From contig NC_088304.1 of assembly GCF_032854445.1 (NCBI RefSeq), positions 29,765,732-29,829,731 on the forward strand: a stretch of 64,000 bases of DNA, in the 5' to 3' direction. Below, one piece after another: positions 46,941 through 59,405 of the stretch (positions are counted from its first letter, which is position 1; the number at the start of each line of letters is the position of its first letter). Made by a program: the position numbers and the translations under genes. Below the pieces are notes generated by a model. The model made no database searches and was not told where the DNA came from. It was given only the letters and a program-made list of their open reading frames with translations. This DNA is from Liolophura sinensis (lineage: Eukaryota; Mollusca; Polyplacophora; Chitonida; Chitonidae).

Positions 46941-47277
46941 TTTCATAGGTTTTGTACAGCCGTGACTTCTACTGGTCTTCATCGCTAACTTATCCGGCGA
47001 ATCGAGGGTAAGCTGACGTTTGTGGTTTGCCATAGAGTTGTCGTTTGGACGCAAAAAGCAAACAAGAAGTCAAACTGAGGATTGTCGTCTGCTCCAGTCA
47101 TTTCGGGACAAATTACGTGTGGGGGCGAGGCCCTGTTGTATTGACTCAGCCATGTTAGCTAAATGAGCAGATTGTACGCCCCCTGACAACATGAAACCCA
47201 CCTGTAGTTCTGGACTGGGACATTACGGAAGGGGGGAAATTGCAATCTAGTTAACTCATCGCACGTGGGATCAAAAG
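46941..47277 (+). promoter_or_regulatory. 3' splice site and uORF-bearing leader of receptor 2
   Basis: tttatttcatag ends at 46948 after a T-rich tract, as for receptor 1. The 329-base leader holds three short upstream frames opened by ATG at about 47152, 47163 and 47190 (4, 7 and 19 codons), all closed before the receptor start. Confidence 0.5.
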
Positions 47278-48408
47278 ATGGCCGGGAACGTGTCTGTCAG
47301 GGCGGATAATGCTAGCCAACTGATGGACGAGTTAAACAGAAGGGAAATTCGCCTCCTGACGCCAGTCATCGCTTTCATGGCTGTCCTCATGGTTTTGGGA
47401 GTTGTTGGGAACTCTCTCGTCTGCTACGTGTACGGTACCCGGATGAAAAAGACCACGGTGAATACTTTTATCGTGTGGTTAGCCGTGCTGGACTTGTCCA
47501 CCTGCATCGTAGGTATCCCCATGGAAATCTACGACATCATGCAGCATTATTACTTCGACCTTCCCGCTTTCTGTAAAGTTCTGCGTTTCACGATTTACCT
47601 GACGGTGATGACGTCAGTGGCAACTCTCGTCTTCATCGCTTTGGATCGATACTTCAAAATCTGCAAGCCTTTGAAGAAAACGTTGTTAAGCCGGAGTAGA
47701 GTGACGGTGATGATATCACTAGCCATGGGGCTGACTCTCAGCTGGCCATCGCTCGTACTCTTCGGCCGTACGAAGGTGGAAGTTCCTGGCTTAAACGTGT
47801 CTGGTGTAGATTGTGGAATAGACGAAGTTTTCCAAGGAAGTTGGTACCCAAGGATTTACTTGTTTGTGTTAGCCTTAGCATTCCTAGCAGGAGCGACCAT
47901 TTTGACTGTGCTCTACACTCTGTTAGGTTATACCCTCCATAAGAGAAACCTGCGCCCACTGGGCAATACTATGAGCATGCCCCCCATGGAACCGGAAAGT
48001 TCAGACAACGGCCGAAGAGCGACGAAGGTGGGGAAGGGGAAAGGAAGTGACGCAATATCGCAGTCCGGTACTATCCGGCCGCGGAAATCTCGCAGACGAT
48101 ACAAAGTGGCGAGGACGAGTTTTGTGTTTTTTGTCATTACTCTAGCCTTCGTCCTCAGTTTTCTGCCTAGTCTGGCTTTAATGACACTCAATACTGTCAA
48201 AACCAAATTTGCTCAAACTTTGACAGATCATCAGTTTGTAGCGTACAGCTTTTTCTTGCGCACATATTTTATTAATAATTCTATAAATCCTATTATTTAT
48301 GGTTTTCTAAACCAGCTGTTTAGGATTGAAGTTTTTGACATATTCAGGCGAATGACGAGTCGAGTGAGTAGACGACCTGCACAACCCGTCTCTGTGACGT
48401 CAGAGTGA
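47278..48408 (+). CDS. class A (rhodopsin-like) GPCR, receptor 2
   Basis: A 376-residue seven-transmembrane receptor in one coding exon, acting at the plasma membrane. N-terminal sequons NVS (4-6) and NAS (11-13). Motifs in order: TM1 N45, TM2 LAVLD with D72, cysteine pair C99 and C179, intact DRY at 123-125, TM4 W156, TM6 FVLSFLP with P297, TM7 NPIIY at 337-341. As in receptor 1, TM5 lacks the usual proline and TM6 has phenylalanine for the toggle tryptophan; these are shared subfamily traits. The third loop carries a basic patch (RPRKSRRRYK). Stretches such as ITLAFVLSFLPS and RTYFINN are identical or nearly so in both receptors. The start context is strong (A at -3, G at +4). The last 16 codons and the stop lie in a minisatellite. 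Ligand unknown. Confidence 0.97.
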   Translation: MAGNVSVRADNASQLMDELNRREIRLLTPVIAFMAVLMVLGVVGNSLVCYVYGTRMKKTTVNTFIVWLAVLDLSTCIVGIPMEIYDIMQHYYFDLPAFCKVLRFTIYLTVMTSVATLVFIALDRYFKICKPLKKTLLSRSRVTVMISLAMGLTLSWPSLVLFGRTKVEVPGLNVSGVDCGIDEVFQGSWYPRIYLFVLALAFLAGATILTVLYTLLGYTLHKRNLRPLGNTMSMPPMEPESSDNGRRATKVGKGKGSDAISQSGTIRPRKSRRRYKVARTSFVFFVITLAFVLSFLPSLALMTLNTVKTKFAQTLTDHQFVAYSFFLRTYFINNSINPIIYGFLNQLFRIEVFDIFRRMTSRVSRRPAQPVSVTSE

Positions 48409-48720
48409 TTAGACGGGCTACACAATCTGCCTCTAGGTTAGGGTGAATAGACGGGCTACACAATCTGCCTGTGACGTCAGAGTGAGTAGACTGACTGCAT
48501 AACCCGTTTCTTTGACGTCATAGTGAGTGCACTGTCTGCACAACCCGTTTCTGTGACATCAGAGTGCTTCGACTACGTGCTCAACCCATCTGTGTGATGT
48601 CAAAGTGAGTAGACGGCTAACAGAACCCGTCGCTGTCACGTCAGAGTGAGCAGACGACCTCTATAACGAGTCCGTGACTTAAGGGTGAATAGATAGCCTG
48701 CGAAATACGTCTCTGTGAAA
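48361..48720. repeat. minisatellite with CRE boxes over the receptor 2 stop codon
   Basis: Unit about 41 bases (gtgagtagacgacctgcaca, acccgtctctgtgacgtca), about eight diverged copies. Perfect TGACGTCA at 48395-48402, 48472-48479 and 48513-48520. One-base variants at 48553, 48595 and 48636. The first unit encodes the C-terminal SRVSRRPAQPVSVTSE and the stop. Confidence 0.9.
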
Positions 48721-49099
48721 TCAGAGCGAGTCGTGAACTTCTATGTCCTGTGTTTGACTTAATCTTTGGACCGTTTTCGAGATGAAATCCTTAACACACC
48801 ATTGGCAACAGAGTGGTATACATGGTATATAGTCCCAAGCACTACTGAAAACATTAACAGACAGGATTCGTTTTTAAGTATTGAAAATGAATATCACCAG
48901 AATATTTATAGTAATATTTAAAATCTTAAAATTTATTAAAATTTACTTCTTTACGCAAGTGAACTTTCGCTACGTCATTTTTGAAATATCTCCAAAGGTT
49001 TAATTGACCTGTAAAATGTTCATGGTTGTGAATGTTAACATAGTTCTCCTGTCTATTTAGTGACCAGCAATCCACTGGCTCCGTCGGCTAAAACCCCTG
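48721..49099. other. 3' flank of receptor 2
   Basis: AT-rich. A weak polyA variant ATTAAA is at 48935-48940. No AATAAA was seen in the first 500 bases after the stop. Confidence 0.35.
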
Positions 49100-49243
49100 G
49101 GTCCACTTTCACACAACTTTGTAAGTCATATTTCTCGTAATATTTTTCGTCAAGACTTTGTCTAGGTGAGAGTGCCATAAGGCGGCGTCATTTACAAGAA
49201 CATTTACGAAAAACTGATGTATGGAGTGGAGTGAAAGTGGGCC
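49100..49243. mobile_element. small foldback element
   Basis: The ends are ggtccactttcac (49100-49112) and gtgaaagtgggcc (49231-49243), inverted with one mismatch. Similar T/A-rich sequence with ttttcgt follows inside each end. No coding capacity. Confidence 0.6.
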
Positions 49244-50317
49244 TCCATACATGCCACCTAAAACTATTCGAATACGAATCATTAGATTTAGTCTATTGTT
49301 CATTCCCTCCTTAGTTGTGACGATTTGCTGACAACTGGTAATGTGTAGTAGTCATGTATAACAAGAAAACAGTTATTAATCTGACTTGAACCCAAGTGAA
49401 CATTGCACGGAAGATGATTCACCTTCATGTCGTAGACTGGCAACCAGGGCTGATTGATGCGGCAGACTTCGTAAAGGGAAAAAACTCTAAAAATCGAAGC
49501 AGGCATCACTAAATAGACAACTTAAAACTTAAATATAAATACACTTTCATATATTTTTTTTAGATTTTGTGAAAATGGTTAAACGTGCTCAAACGTTGGA
49601 ATACCAAGATAGGCTTTATGAACCATACTGTCAGAATTTCTTAACTCTGACGTCATAGGAAGTTTTTCCAACTGTTATCATGACACTGACTTGGAATAGC
49701 TCTTTTTACCCACGAAAAAAAGATTACTGAAATAGTGTTCCCAAAACTTGTTTCCATTTGGTGAACATCAGGAAAAAAGGTTCCTAGTTACCGTCAGTAT
49801 GGCTCATAAAATCCACCATAATATTAAAATATTTGAATGTCTTTCAACACTAAATGGAAGCATTTTCGCGCATAGTTTTCAGTAGTCTGTATGCTGAACC
49901 TTGCTTCATATTTTAGCTTTGTTTTACTTTATGTCAGGAGGTTTGTCAACTATCTGGCGAAGAATGTTTGGGCGGGTGGATATTCTCCGGGCACTCCGCT
50001 TTCCACTGCACATAAACCCGACCTCCCTCGTAAAGGTGAAAATTATCTTGCGTACGGAGTTAAGTATCAATAAAATATATAGATTCACATTTTCTTTATA
50101 TATCCACTATGTTGATGGATTTAAATCATTTTTCCAATATTGCGAATGCGTAAAATTTAACAATGTGTCAACAACAGCCGTGTTAAGTATTATAATCCAA
50201 ATTTTAATAATTTCTTGTTATTTGGAATAAAAAAAGCAGAAAATGTTTTGTTTAAAATAAATATACTTGTGTTTTTAAACATGTCTACGGGTTACTACCA
50301 ACTCATTAGTTGATGGA
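49244..50317. other. non-coding region
   Basis: Chance frames only, the longest 109 codons (49901-50230), without a recognisable domain. Confidence 0.4.
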
Positions 50318-50575
50318 TTCTGTGGCCTAATGGTTAGAGCGTTCTCCTCGAAGTCGCGAGGCCCGGGATCAAAACTGGGTCGGGTCATACCAAAGACTTT
50401 ATACATGTTACGTGTTGCGCTTGGCGGTCAGCATTGTGAGGTTAGAGCAAGAAAACATGACTGGTTAACCAGGTGTCAGTATAATTTGACTGGATGGGGT
50501 GTCATGCCTGGTGTCTTCGGCATGATACGTCAGTGGCGGCATTCATTCAGTGATGACATCGCAGATCTTTAGTAT
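50318..50575 (+). mobile_element. SINE-2, uninterrupted copy
   Basis: tRNA-like head: tctgtggcctaatggttaga with gcgttctcctcgaagtcgcg, then a box B-like gggatcaaaactgggtcg. Body: ttggcggtcagcattgtgag, gactggttaaccaggtgtca, gactggatggggtgtcatgc and ctggtgtcttcggcatgata. An 80-codon frame here is part of the SINE, not a gene. Confidence 0.85.
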
Positions 50576-51698
50576 TCATGTGTTACACGAATCTTAAAGA
50601 CAAGTTTTTCTACAAGCAGGCTCTGTTGAAATGATCACACAGACAAGTTTAAAATCTGCCATCTTTGTACATGTTTCTCCACCCAAAAATCTCGCCTTTA
50701 TTGTATAGTAAGAAATTCGTCATCACGGTGTTAAACACCAGTCAGTCAATAAATCTTAGGCTTGGCGCTCATCGTAAGCGGACTGTACCCGTGAAGCAGT
50801 CCTATAAGTATAGAGGCGTTGATACCGACTGTCAACTTCTGTCAGAAGACAGCCTTTTGACGCACCATGCCGATACAATGTTTCAAGTGACAAAAGAAAG
50901 CTCCTGTATAATAATTCTTTTACTCAGTGTCTTAAATCGTGTTTTGTATATTTATTCCAAATATAAAATCTGGAACAATTAAATCGTTGTTAAACATTTT
51001 ATGATCCAAGCTCATACAAACCTACGTATCGAAGTGAAACCAGAAGTCAGAGAATGCATTACAAACTTTTTATTTGCAATTCATCGCAAAAGTCTGATTG
51101 ACAGATTACTCATTGTTCGCTCGGATGCTATCTGAAGCAATTTCGACGGGTATTGAACGAGCATAATCTCCAGGGACAGAATAAGTACCCTCTACCCACA
51201 GGTCTCACCACTGTCAAAATTCATGAGTACATTCTTTAAACACCAGTCAAAATAAATATAGATATACCAATGTAGACTGATACAGGTTTTGTTACAGCGT
51301 TTTGTTTGTATCCGCTGTCGTCAGCAAATTTGTCACTATTGAACCTATGCGAGTTGTTTTCATGTCACAGTGCACATGGTATAATTAGTGCTCCCGCACG
51401 CTTGGATTGAACACGTCATTTGTTCACAAAATATATAAAGCGACAGGTGTTAATTCATCACAGAAATATCTTACGTTACGCGATTCCCATGGAAGTTGTT
51501 GTGAGTGAGAATACTTTTCCGTTTCAAATGACAGGCGGAAGTTTGAGGAAGTTTACCAGTTTCTGGGTTTAGTGTAACAACAATCACCAACAATCATCAA
51601 CGGCGTCTAGCAGAAGCTATATCTTAAATAACGGGAACAGTAGCTTGTATGTTAAGATACATGTATGTACGCCACAAAACAAAACAAAAAAATACTTC
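50576..51698. other. non-coding, one TATA candidate
   Basis: Contains TATATAAAG at 51432-51440, TCATCA at 51455-51460, and an ATG at 51490 followed after four codons by GTGAGT. It is a possible promoter and first exon but the match is weak. Confidence 0.25.
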
Positions 51699-51962
51699 AG
51701 GGGGCCTCCATGGCTGAGGTGGTGAGTGTGCTAATGCAGTGGAATGACACAGCAGTCTCTTACCAGTGTTGTCTCTGTGAGTTCAAGCCCAGCTCACGCT
51801 GGCTTCCTCTCAGGTCAACCATGAGAAGGTCCAACAGCAGACTGTCGTTGGTTCTCCCGGGCACTCTCCGGTTTCCTCCGATCATATTGGGGACCGCCGT
51901 CGTATAAATGAAATATTCTTCAGCACGGCATAAAACATCAATGAAATAAGTAAATAAATCTA
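51699..51962 (+). mobile_element. SINE-1, full length
   Basis: Head ggcctccatggctgaggtgg, box B region gtgagttcaagcccagctca, middle ggttctcccgggcactctcc, tail cgtcgtataaatgaaatatt and a short AAAT tail. Moderately diverged; flanks show aaaaaaata on both sides, which is too simple to call a duplication. Confidence 0.88.
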
Positions 51963-53304
51963 TTAAAGAATACTAAAAAAATATCAATTATATAATAATA
52001 ATTTTAAAGAGCTAGACTATACCATACATTGCAAGGAAGAAGACATAGCGCAAATTGTAGCCTTTCTGAAAATGTAGTAAAGTTTGTACAGATTGATAAT
52101 GTTGATCGATTTACGATTCCTCGTTAGATAGCTATATTTATTGAGCTTTGCCGTACAGGGGCGCAAAACCTTTCACCTTAAAGCATAATGCTAGCATCAC
52201 TTGTCGGAACCTTTCAATTTCTCACTTTATACGACGTATCCGCTCTCATTCACACAGCTCGTTGAGGCTTAGTATACGTGATGGTACTGATTTATTTGTA
52301 ACCCAGCTACGTGTAAGCTTTTCGTCCGAGATCACGAAACGATCTTAGACTTAAGTTAAAATTTCAGTCACTAAATTTGGTATGTTTCTTTCTGTTATTT
52401 TAGATGAAATATGTTTACAATAATTTACTGAGAATTTAAGTTGTCAAGCAATACTTCGACCATGTTACGTAACTACTAGATCTCTTTGTGACCACAGGGA
52501 ATACTCTGCACATTGAAAATGAAATCAGTCATAACAGTACAAGGGAGACCACTCTAGTGGTAATACTCATATGCACAGACGCTCATGGCCGTTAGAAAAC
52601 AAACAGTTCGAGATGCCGAAATGGATATAAGTGAATGCTGTAACAACTGAATTCCCGCTTTTCAACCCCGTTTTTGTCAAAGATTATCACCCTCTTACTT
52701 ATGTGTAAAGGTCAAGATAGAACTTTGTCTATACGGAGGCATTTCCTCGTCCACATGTCTTGAATATACCTACATGGGCTTAACACCAACATAGACTACA
52801 TGCCAATATAATTCATCCATACACAGACTCCTTCCTCTTAGTATTTCTCTTAGTCCTGAAAACCAAGCTATTATAAGCAACCAGAATTCCACTGATTGAT
52901 TGCTTTTTACACCCACGGAATCATCTAAGTGAAATTTGGTATAAACTAATCATACATGTATACAGACGTTTGGTTTAGACCGTAGGCAAATCGTCTGGCC
53001 TCACTCAGGCTGGTGTCTGGCTTCATCGAGCAATGTGGTCTGGTGATTAATGGATGTCATATACTGAACTTTAAGGGTCTTCTGGTGTGACATTTGTAAG
53101 AAAATGAGACTATATTTAAATATATTTCACTCTTTCCTTATCCGTATTCCACACCGCACAACATCCAATTCCCTCAAATAAGCCTCAAAATACATAGAAT
53201 ATACAGACCCTATCAAGACTATGCACTGATGAAATTCTATTACATGATTGGTATTATGTTGAAACACAATGATATGGCTCACAACACGCAGAAGTTTTCA
53301 GCTC
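51963..53304. other. non-coding region
   Basis: AT-rich, no supported feature before the satellite. Confidence 0.4.
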
Positions 53305-55362
53305 TGACTGTGACACAAAACAAGCCTTGTGTATCCCTCTTGTGCACGCTGCTTACAGTTTTGTAATAGCCCTGACTGTGACACAAAACAAGCCTTGTGT
53401 AGTCCTCTTGTGCACGCTGCTTACAGTTTTGTAATAGCCCTGACTGTGACACAAAACAAGCATTGTGTAGTCCTCTTGTGCACCCTACTCACATTTTAGT
53501 AACAGCCCTGACTGTGACACAAAACAAGCCTTGTGTAGTCCTCTTGTGCACGCTACTCACAGTTTTACAATAGCCCTGACTATGACGCAAAACAAGCCTT
53601 GTGTAGTCCTCTTGTGCACGCTGCTTACAGTTTTGTACTAGCCCTGACTGTGAAACAAAACAAGCATTGTGTAGTCCTCTTGTGCACCCTACTCACATTT
53701 TAGTAACAGCCCTGACTGTGACACAAAACAAGCCTTGTGTAGTCCTCTTGTGCACGCTACTCACAGTTTTACAATAGCCATGACTGTGACACAAAACATA
53801 CCTTGTGTAGTCCTATTGTGCACGTTGCTTACAGTTTTGTAATAGCCCTGACTGTGACACAAAACAAGCATTGTGTAGTCCTCTTGCGCACGCTACTCAC
53901 ATGTTAGTAACAGCCCTGACTGTGACACAAAACAAGCCTTGTGTAGTCCTCTTGTGCAGCCTACTCACATTTTAGTCACAGCCCAGACTGTGACACAAAA
54001 CAAGCCTTGTGTAATCCTCTTGTACACCCTACTCACATTTTAGTAACAGCCCTGACTGTGACACAAAACAAGCCTTGTGTAGCCTTCTTGTGCACCCTAC
54101 TCACAGTTTTTACAATAGCCATGACTGTGACACAAAACATACCTTGTGTAGTCCTCTTGTGCACGTTGCTTACAGTTTTGTAATAGCCCTGACTGTGACA
54201 CAAACAAGCATTGTGTAGTCCTCTTTTACACCCTACTCACATTTTAGTAACAGCCCTGACTGTGACACAAAGCAAGTCTTGTGTAGCCCTATTGTGCACG
54301 CTACTCACATTTTAGTAATAGCCCTGACTGTGACACAAAGCAAGTCTTGTGTAGCCCTATTATGAAGGCTACTCACATTTTAGTAATAGCCCTGACTGTG
54401 ACACAAAACAAGCCCTGTGTAGCCCTATTGTGCACCCTACTCATATTTTAGTAACAGCCCTGACTGTGACACAAAACAAGTCTTGTGTAGCCCTATTATG
54501 AAGGCTACTCACATTTTAGTAACAGCCCTGACTGTGACACAAAACAAGTCTTGAGTAGTCCTCTTGTGCACCCTACTCACATTTTAGTAACAGCCCTGAC
54601 TGTGACACAAAACAAGTCTTGTGTAGCCCAATTGTGCACCCTACTCACAGTTTTACAATAGCTGTGACTGTGACACAAAACAAGCCTTGTGTAGTCCTCT
54701 TGTGCACCCTACTCACATTTTAGTCACAGCCCTGACTGTGACACAAAACAAGTCTTGTGTAGTCCTCTTGTGCACCCTACTCACATTTTAGTAACAGCCC
54801 TGACTGTGACACAAAACAAGCCTTGTGTAGTCCTCTTGTGCACCCTACTCACATTTTAGTCCCAGCCCAGACTGTGACACAAAACAAGCCTTGTGTAGTC
54901 CTCTTGTGCACCCTACTCACATTTTAGTCACAGCCTAGACTGTGACACAAAACAAGTCTTGTGTAGTCCTCTTGTGCACCCTACTCACATTTTAGTAACA
55001 GCCCTGACTGTGACACAAAACAAGCCTTGTGTAGTCCTCTTGTGCACCCTACTCACATTTTAGTCACAGCCCAGACTGTGACACAAAACAAGTCTTGAGT
55101 AGTCCTCTTGTGCACCCTACTCACATTTTAGTAACAGCCCTGACTGTGACACAAAACAAGCCTTTGTAGCCCTATTGTGCACGCTACTCACATTTTAGTA
55201 ATAGCTCTGACTGTGACACAAAACAAGTCTTGAGTAGTCCTCTTGTGCACCCTACTCACATTTTAGTCACAGCCCTGACTGTGACACAAAACAAGCCCTG
55301 TGTAGCCCTATTGTGCACCCTACTCACATTTTAGTAACAGCCCTGACTGTGACACAGAAAAA
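53305..55362. repeat. satellite, 68-bp unit, about 30 copies with trimeric order
   Basis: The unit is ccctgactgtgacacaaaac, aagccttgtgtagtcctctt and gtgcaccctactcacatttt with agtaacag. Unit ends come in three types: gcttacagttttgtaatag, ctcacattttagtaacag and ctcacagttttacaatag. In the left third they follow each other in order, and the marker aagcattgtg recurs at 53459, 53663 and 53867, 204 bases apart (three units). The right part is mostly one type. The array encodes nothing. Confidence 0.97.
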
Positions 55363-57294
55363 GAACATATATGTTTCATTAGGATTATTCTGAGCTCTTT
55401 ATTGGTGTTGTGTGTTTAGCATAGAGCAATATAAGGTCGAACACAAATTTGCAGATATCTGATACCCGGAGACCTTTAACACAGACTATCACAAATTATC
55501 TAACGGAGGACAACAAAGGCTTTCAAAGAGTCTGAACTTTTCAGGCACAAAGTACGGTGCTTTCAGCAGTGGTACATATAACACCGTCCGGGGACAGGGG
55601 CCGGAAATTTGAATATCAACCAAGGATCAGCACCTCATGCTGGATGAACAATTTCCTGTACACGCGCTATAGAAGCTCTGTTTGTCCATGGTTTATGACA
55701 CCACGCTCGACTCGCGTAATATGGCGCCGAACACCGCCAGGGCGTTCTAATCACCGACAGGCATAGGGTCTTCTCCGTCCTTTAGGGGCTGTACTTATTG
55801 CCCCCTACCACCATACTCATAGCAGCTTAGCCCAAAACGTTATATATCTCGAATGAATGAGATCAATAAACCGACCAGTACGGTAACACTTTCGCCCAAA
55901 CTTTGTACCAGTGTAGAGATTTTTTAAGCGACACCAGTTTTATTGTGCGCCTTACGGGCGAGTTGACGCTTAAAATTCCAAAAATGGAAAATGAGATAAG
56001 ACTGAACATCCAACATTTTATTTTGTCCGATCTTGGTGTTTGTATGATTTTTGTTGTTGTTTTTTTCAATCCTGTTTGATCTGGTAAATTTTGTCGTCAG
56101 AAGGCAAAACTACCAAATAGTCTACATTTTCCACAAAGCTTTTTCTATATTTTCATAATCTCCTCCGATATTTAAAAAGATTTATTCTGTCCCATAAAAA
56201 ACAATTAAACTGGTGTGGCCTGAGGGAAAGGAAAACACAAGGTTTAATAGGTGACAGCCTGTCGTCGCAGAAAGGTCAAGGTCTTGGGAATCCTATATGG
56301 CCAACATCTATACTTTGCCCAAGTTACTTGTATTTACATGTGTTATTTGCATAATAACTTCATGCTAACACACTGCATGCTGACTATAGTCTGCTTCTCT
56401 TAACTTATCACCTATATTCAGTTATACGTGTAAAATCCGCCACACTGGCAACCTAAATTGTAAGTGACACGTAACAACACATGCTCTACACATTGATATG
56501 TAGGACATACATATCATTGCAAATACAAAGCAGTTAGAATACTTTTTCTTCTTAATGTTAAACTCCATAAACCGTTTTTCCGAGAATACTTCATTGTCTC
56601 TAGTGACGTTATAGAATTTCAAACACATGCCCTATGCTCGGCAATGTTCCTAGAACTACATTTGTTTTTCAACCATTATGGCTGCACCCCAAATGTCGTA
56701 CCATCGAATTCTGACAGAATGTCGTGAGATGATGTAGCTGGAAGAAATCAAAAACATTTCATTTATTAAGCTTATATTAAATTAAAACATGAAAACAATT
56801 CCACATATGGCACTGCCAGAAACAATGTTTAAAATAAATAACGTTTATGTACTTGGTATCGCTCCATGTGAACATACTGGGAAACGCCCATTATCCAGTA
56901 TAAACGCGTCATAATTATGACGTCATCCGAGGCAAAGAGTTCTTGGTATCAAAAACAAGCTTATGAGGGTTTAACATTATAAATATAAAAAAGTACTCTA
57001 ACTGCATTTTCCCTTCCAATGCATGATGTGGATGCCCACGACATTTTACATAGAGCTGAATATACGCGACAAGTTAAAAGAAACAGACTGTATTAAGAAA
57101 CATCCACATCAAATGACAACATAACCACTTTTACCGGAAAGCCAACCGGACGGGGAATTTTTTTTTTTTCATGTGTTCGAAATACGCAAAACGTTACATA
57201 TTTTTATAGTTTTATTTCCCAAGATTTGATACCTTTTAATTTTTTATACGATCATATAAGCCTACATTCTAGAACTTCGGTTCAGGATGAACAG
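55363..57294. other. non-coding, GC-richer patch
   Basis: Around 55540-55780 the sequence is GC-richer and includes atatggcgccgaac. On the reverse strand an ATG in ataaaccATGGAC opens a 20-codon frame. It may be an old promoter; support is weak. The rest shows nothing. Confidence 0.3.
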
Positions 57295-57352
57295 TTTGAT
57301 ATTTTTGAAAACGTCGTAAAGCACCAATCAAATAAATAAATAAATAAATAAA
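57295..57352 (+). mobile_element. SINE-1 tail remnant
   Basis: gaaaacgtcgtaaagcacca, atcaaataaat and a pure AAAT tail. Confidence 0.75.
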
Positions 57353-59206
57353 CGAAATGTTTGAAAATAAAAATAGCAAGACCTACGTTTAAGTCAAGAA
57401 AACGTAGCCACCACACATCTGATGTTATATTGATGTTCACAGTTTAGTTCAACACTCCATATAGCAGCACACCAATCACGTTCAGCCGGCCCCGATCACC
57501 ACGACTCAAAATTATTTACCCGACAGGAAACGATCAAAATGTCTGCAAGTTTTAGATGACATTTGAACATAATAATGGAGAGCTAAATGCATCTCTACGC
57601 AGTTTGTGTGGACACTTCAACCTCGGTGAGTTCAGTCCTTTGCAGATTTTTTTTCTGCTGGCATCTTTAGACTCTCCTATCAAAAGTATTGGAAGCTTTT
57701 AAACCACTTTCCGATTTGTATAATTAATTATCAAACATGGTTTTATTGAATCAAACCAGGTGCATAACACCACAGTAATGTAATGACTAACCCTGCAATT
57801 AGAGTATGCCTCGTGCAAAACTCTACAAGCAGCAGAATTTGTCATTTGTTAGGATAACCTGCGCTGTGCAGAATGCGAAGCAAAATCGACTGTCGGAAAC
57901 AGCGTACTCACTGAGTCTAGGTAAAGCCGTGTTGAAACCAGTCCAATTAGGCAAATAAAATTACGATGACTAACGCTATTTCATAAATGCGATTTGCAGA
58001 TTTCAACAATTCCCACTCAGTGAACAAAGCTAATGGAATAAAGCTTATCCTTTATGCTGGTCAAAATCAACGACGAACAAAAGTAAACGGCAAGAGCATG
58101 GGATAAGACCAATGCGGACTTTAACCATGAGATCACAGACTAAAACCAATGAGCCTACTCTTTCCTGGCCCTGTTGTGCATAAAATGACCTGGCCATTTC
58201 TCATCCAAGCCAAAAACTCAAACCTCATCACAAGTGCTAAGTTTTTGGTGCTGGACATGCAATTTAACACATTTGTTTTAATAGAACATTGTACAACTGG
58301 TCAAAATTTGATGGATGGTGTTGCAGGTTGGATCTATGATACTGACATCTCTGACCAGACGTCAGGTTCTGAGTTCTGAGTTTTCAGACGATGAATTTAA
58401 CTTCGTTCGGGCATTTCCATATTGCCCTATTTGTAATACGGACGTATCAGGAACATGAGTATGTATATAGCTTTGTAGTGTGTTAAATTTCGTGCGTTGA
58501 TCATAAAATGTAATATATATTTTAGTATAATTTGCCTCTGGCTGCTTCACAGCCAAGAATCATTTATTTCCCTGGGAGTTTCTAATTCCATGACTAACTG
58601 CTATAATAACTGTTATAGCTGGTATTTCGAATACTCTGAGCATATATAGTAGTGTACAGTGTAAATACGGTGTGTACATCCGTGTCACTGTACAGCGATT
58701 TGCTATCTTGCACGTGAACCAGGAGTCAGTTCAGTTTTAGAGCATTTTCTAAAAATTTAATTCGGTAATTCGGTGGATACGACGGAGTGTTGGCGGGAAA
58801 AATGCATAAAATCAGCGTCATTATCTAGTGGTTTTAAATGTCGAATAGCTAAAATTAATATACCATTCTTACTATTTTTTTTAAACTCAAATTAACAATA
58901 CGTACGGGTCTGTCTAATTATGTAAAGTATTAGGTATAAATGATGTTTTGTCGTGTTTCGTTCCGCCGTTGGCTGGTGCACTTAACAACAACTGGAATTC
59001 TTGCTTGGTGTAGACTGGTGCCTTTCGATATGTATAACATTAACTGTACAACGTTTACCAATATGATAGATAAGAATATGTCATCAAAATACTCAAAAAC
59101 TGATTTTCAACCGTTCAGTAAGCAATGAAATATCCCATCAAACTTGCCAGTGTGAAATGACTAGAAGGTGATGAACATTTTTATGTCTGTCTAGTCATAG
59201 AGGTGA
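57353..59206. other. non-coding region
   Basis: A 76-codon frame at 58149-58379 begins with ATG but has no recognisable domain. Nothing else seen. Confidence 0.4.
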
Positions 59207-59405
59207 TTTTATTTATTTATTTAGTTGATTGGTGTTTTACGCCGTAGTCAAGAATATTTCACTTATACGACGGCGGCCAGCATTATGGTAGGAGAAAACC
59301 GGGCACATCTCGGGGGAAACCCACGACCATACGCAGGTTGCTAGCAGACCTTCCCACGCACGGACGGAGGGGAAGCCAGCATGAGCTGGACTTAAACTCA
59401 CAACA
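59207..59405 (-). mobile_element. SINE-1, 5' truncated
   Basis: AAAT tail, gccgtagtcaagaatatttc, cttatacgacggcggccagc, aacccacgaccatacgcagg and gccagcatgagctggactt. The tRNA-like box A end is missing. Confidence 0.9.

Noticed and set aside
55557-55766. 69-codon frame rich in Arg
   Set aside because: It is in a GC-rich patch and has no recognisable domain; kept only as a possible old promoter region.
57592-57632. ATG, 13 open codons and GTGAGT
   Set aside because: The start context is poor and there is no further support.
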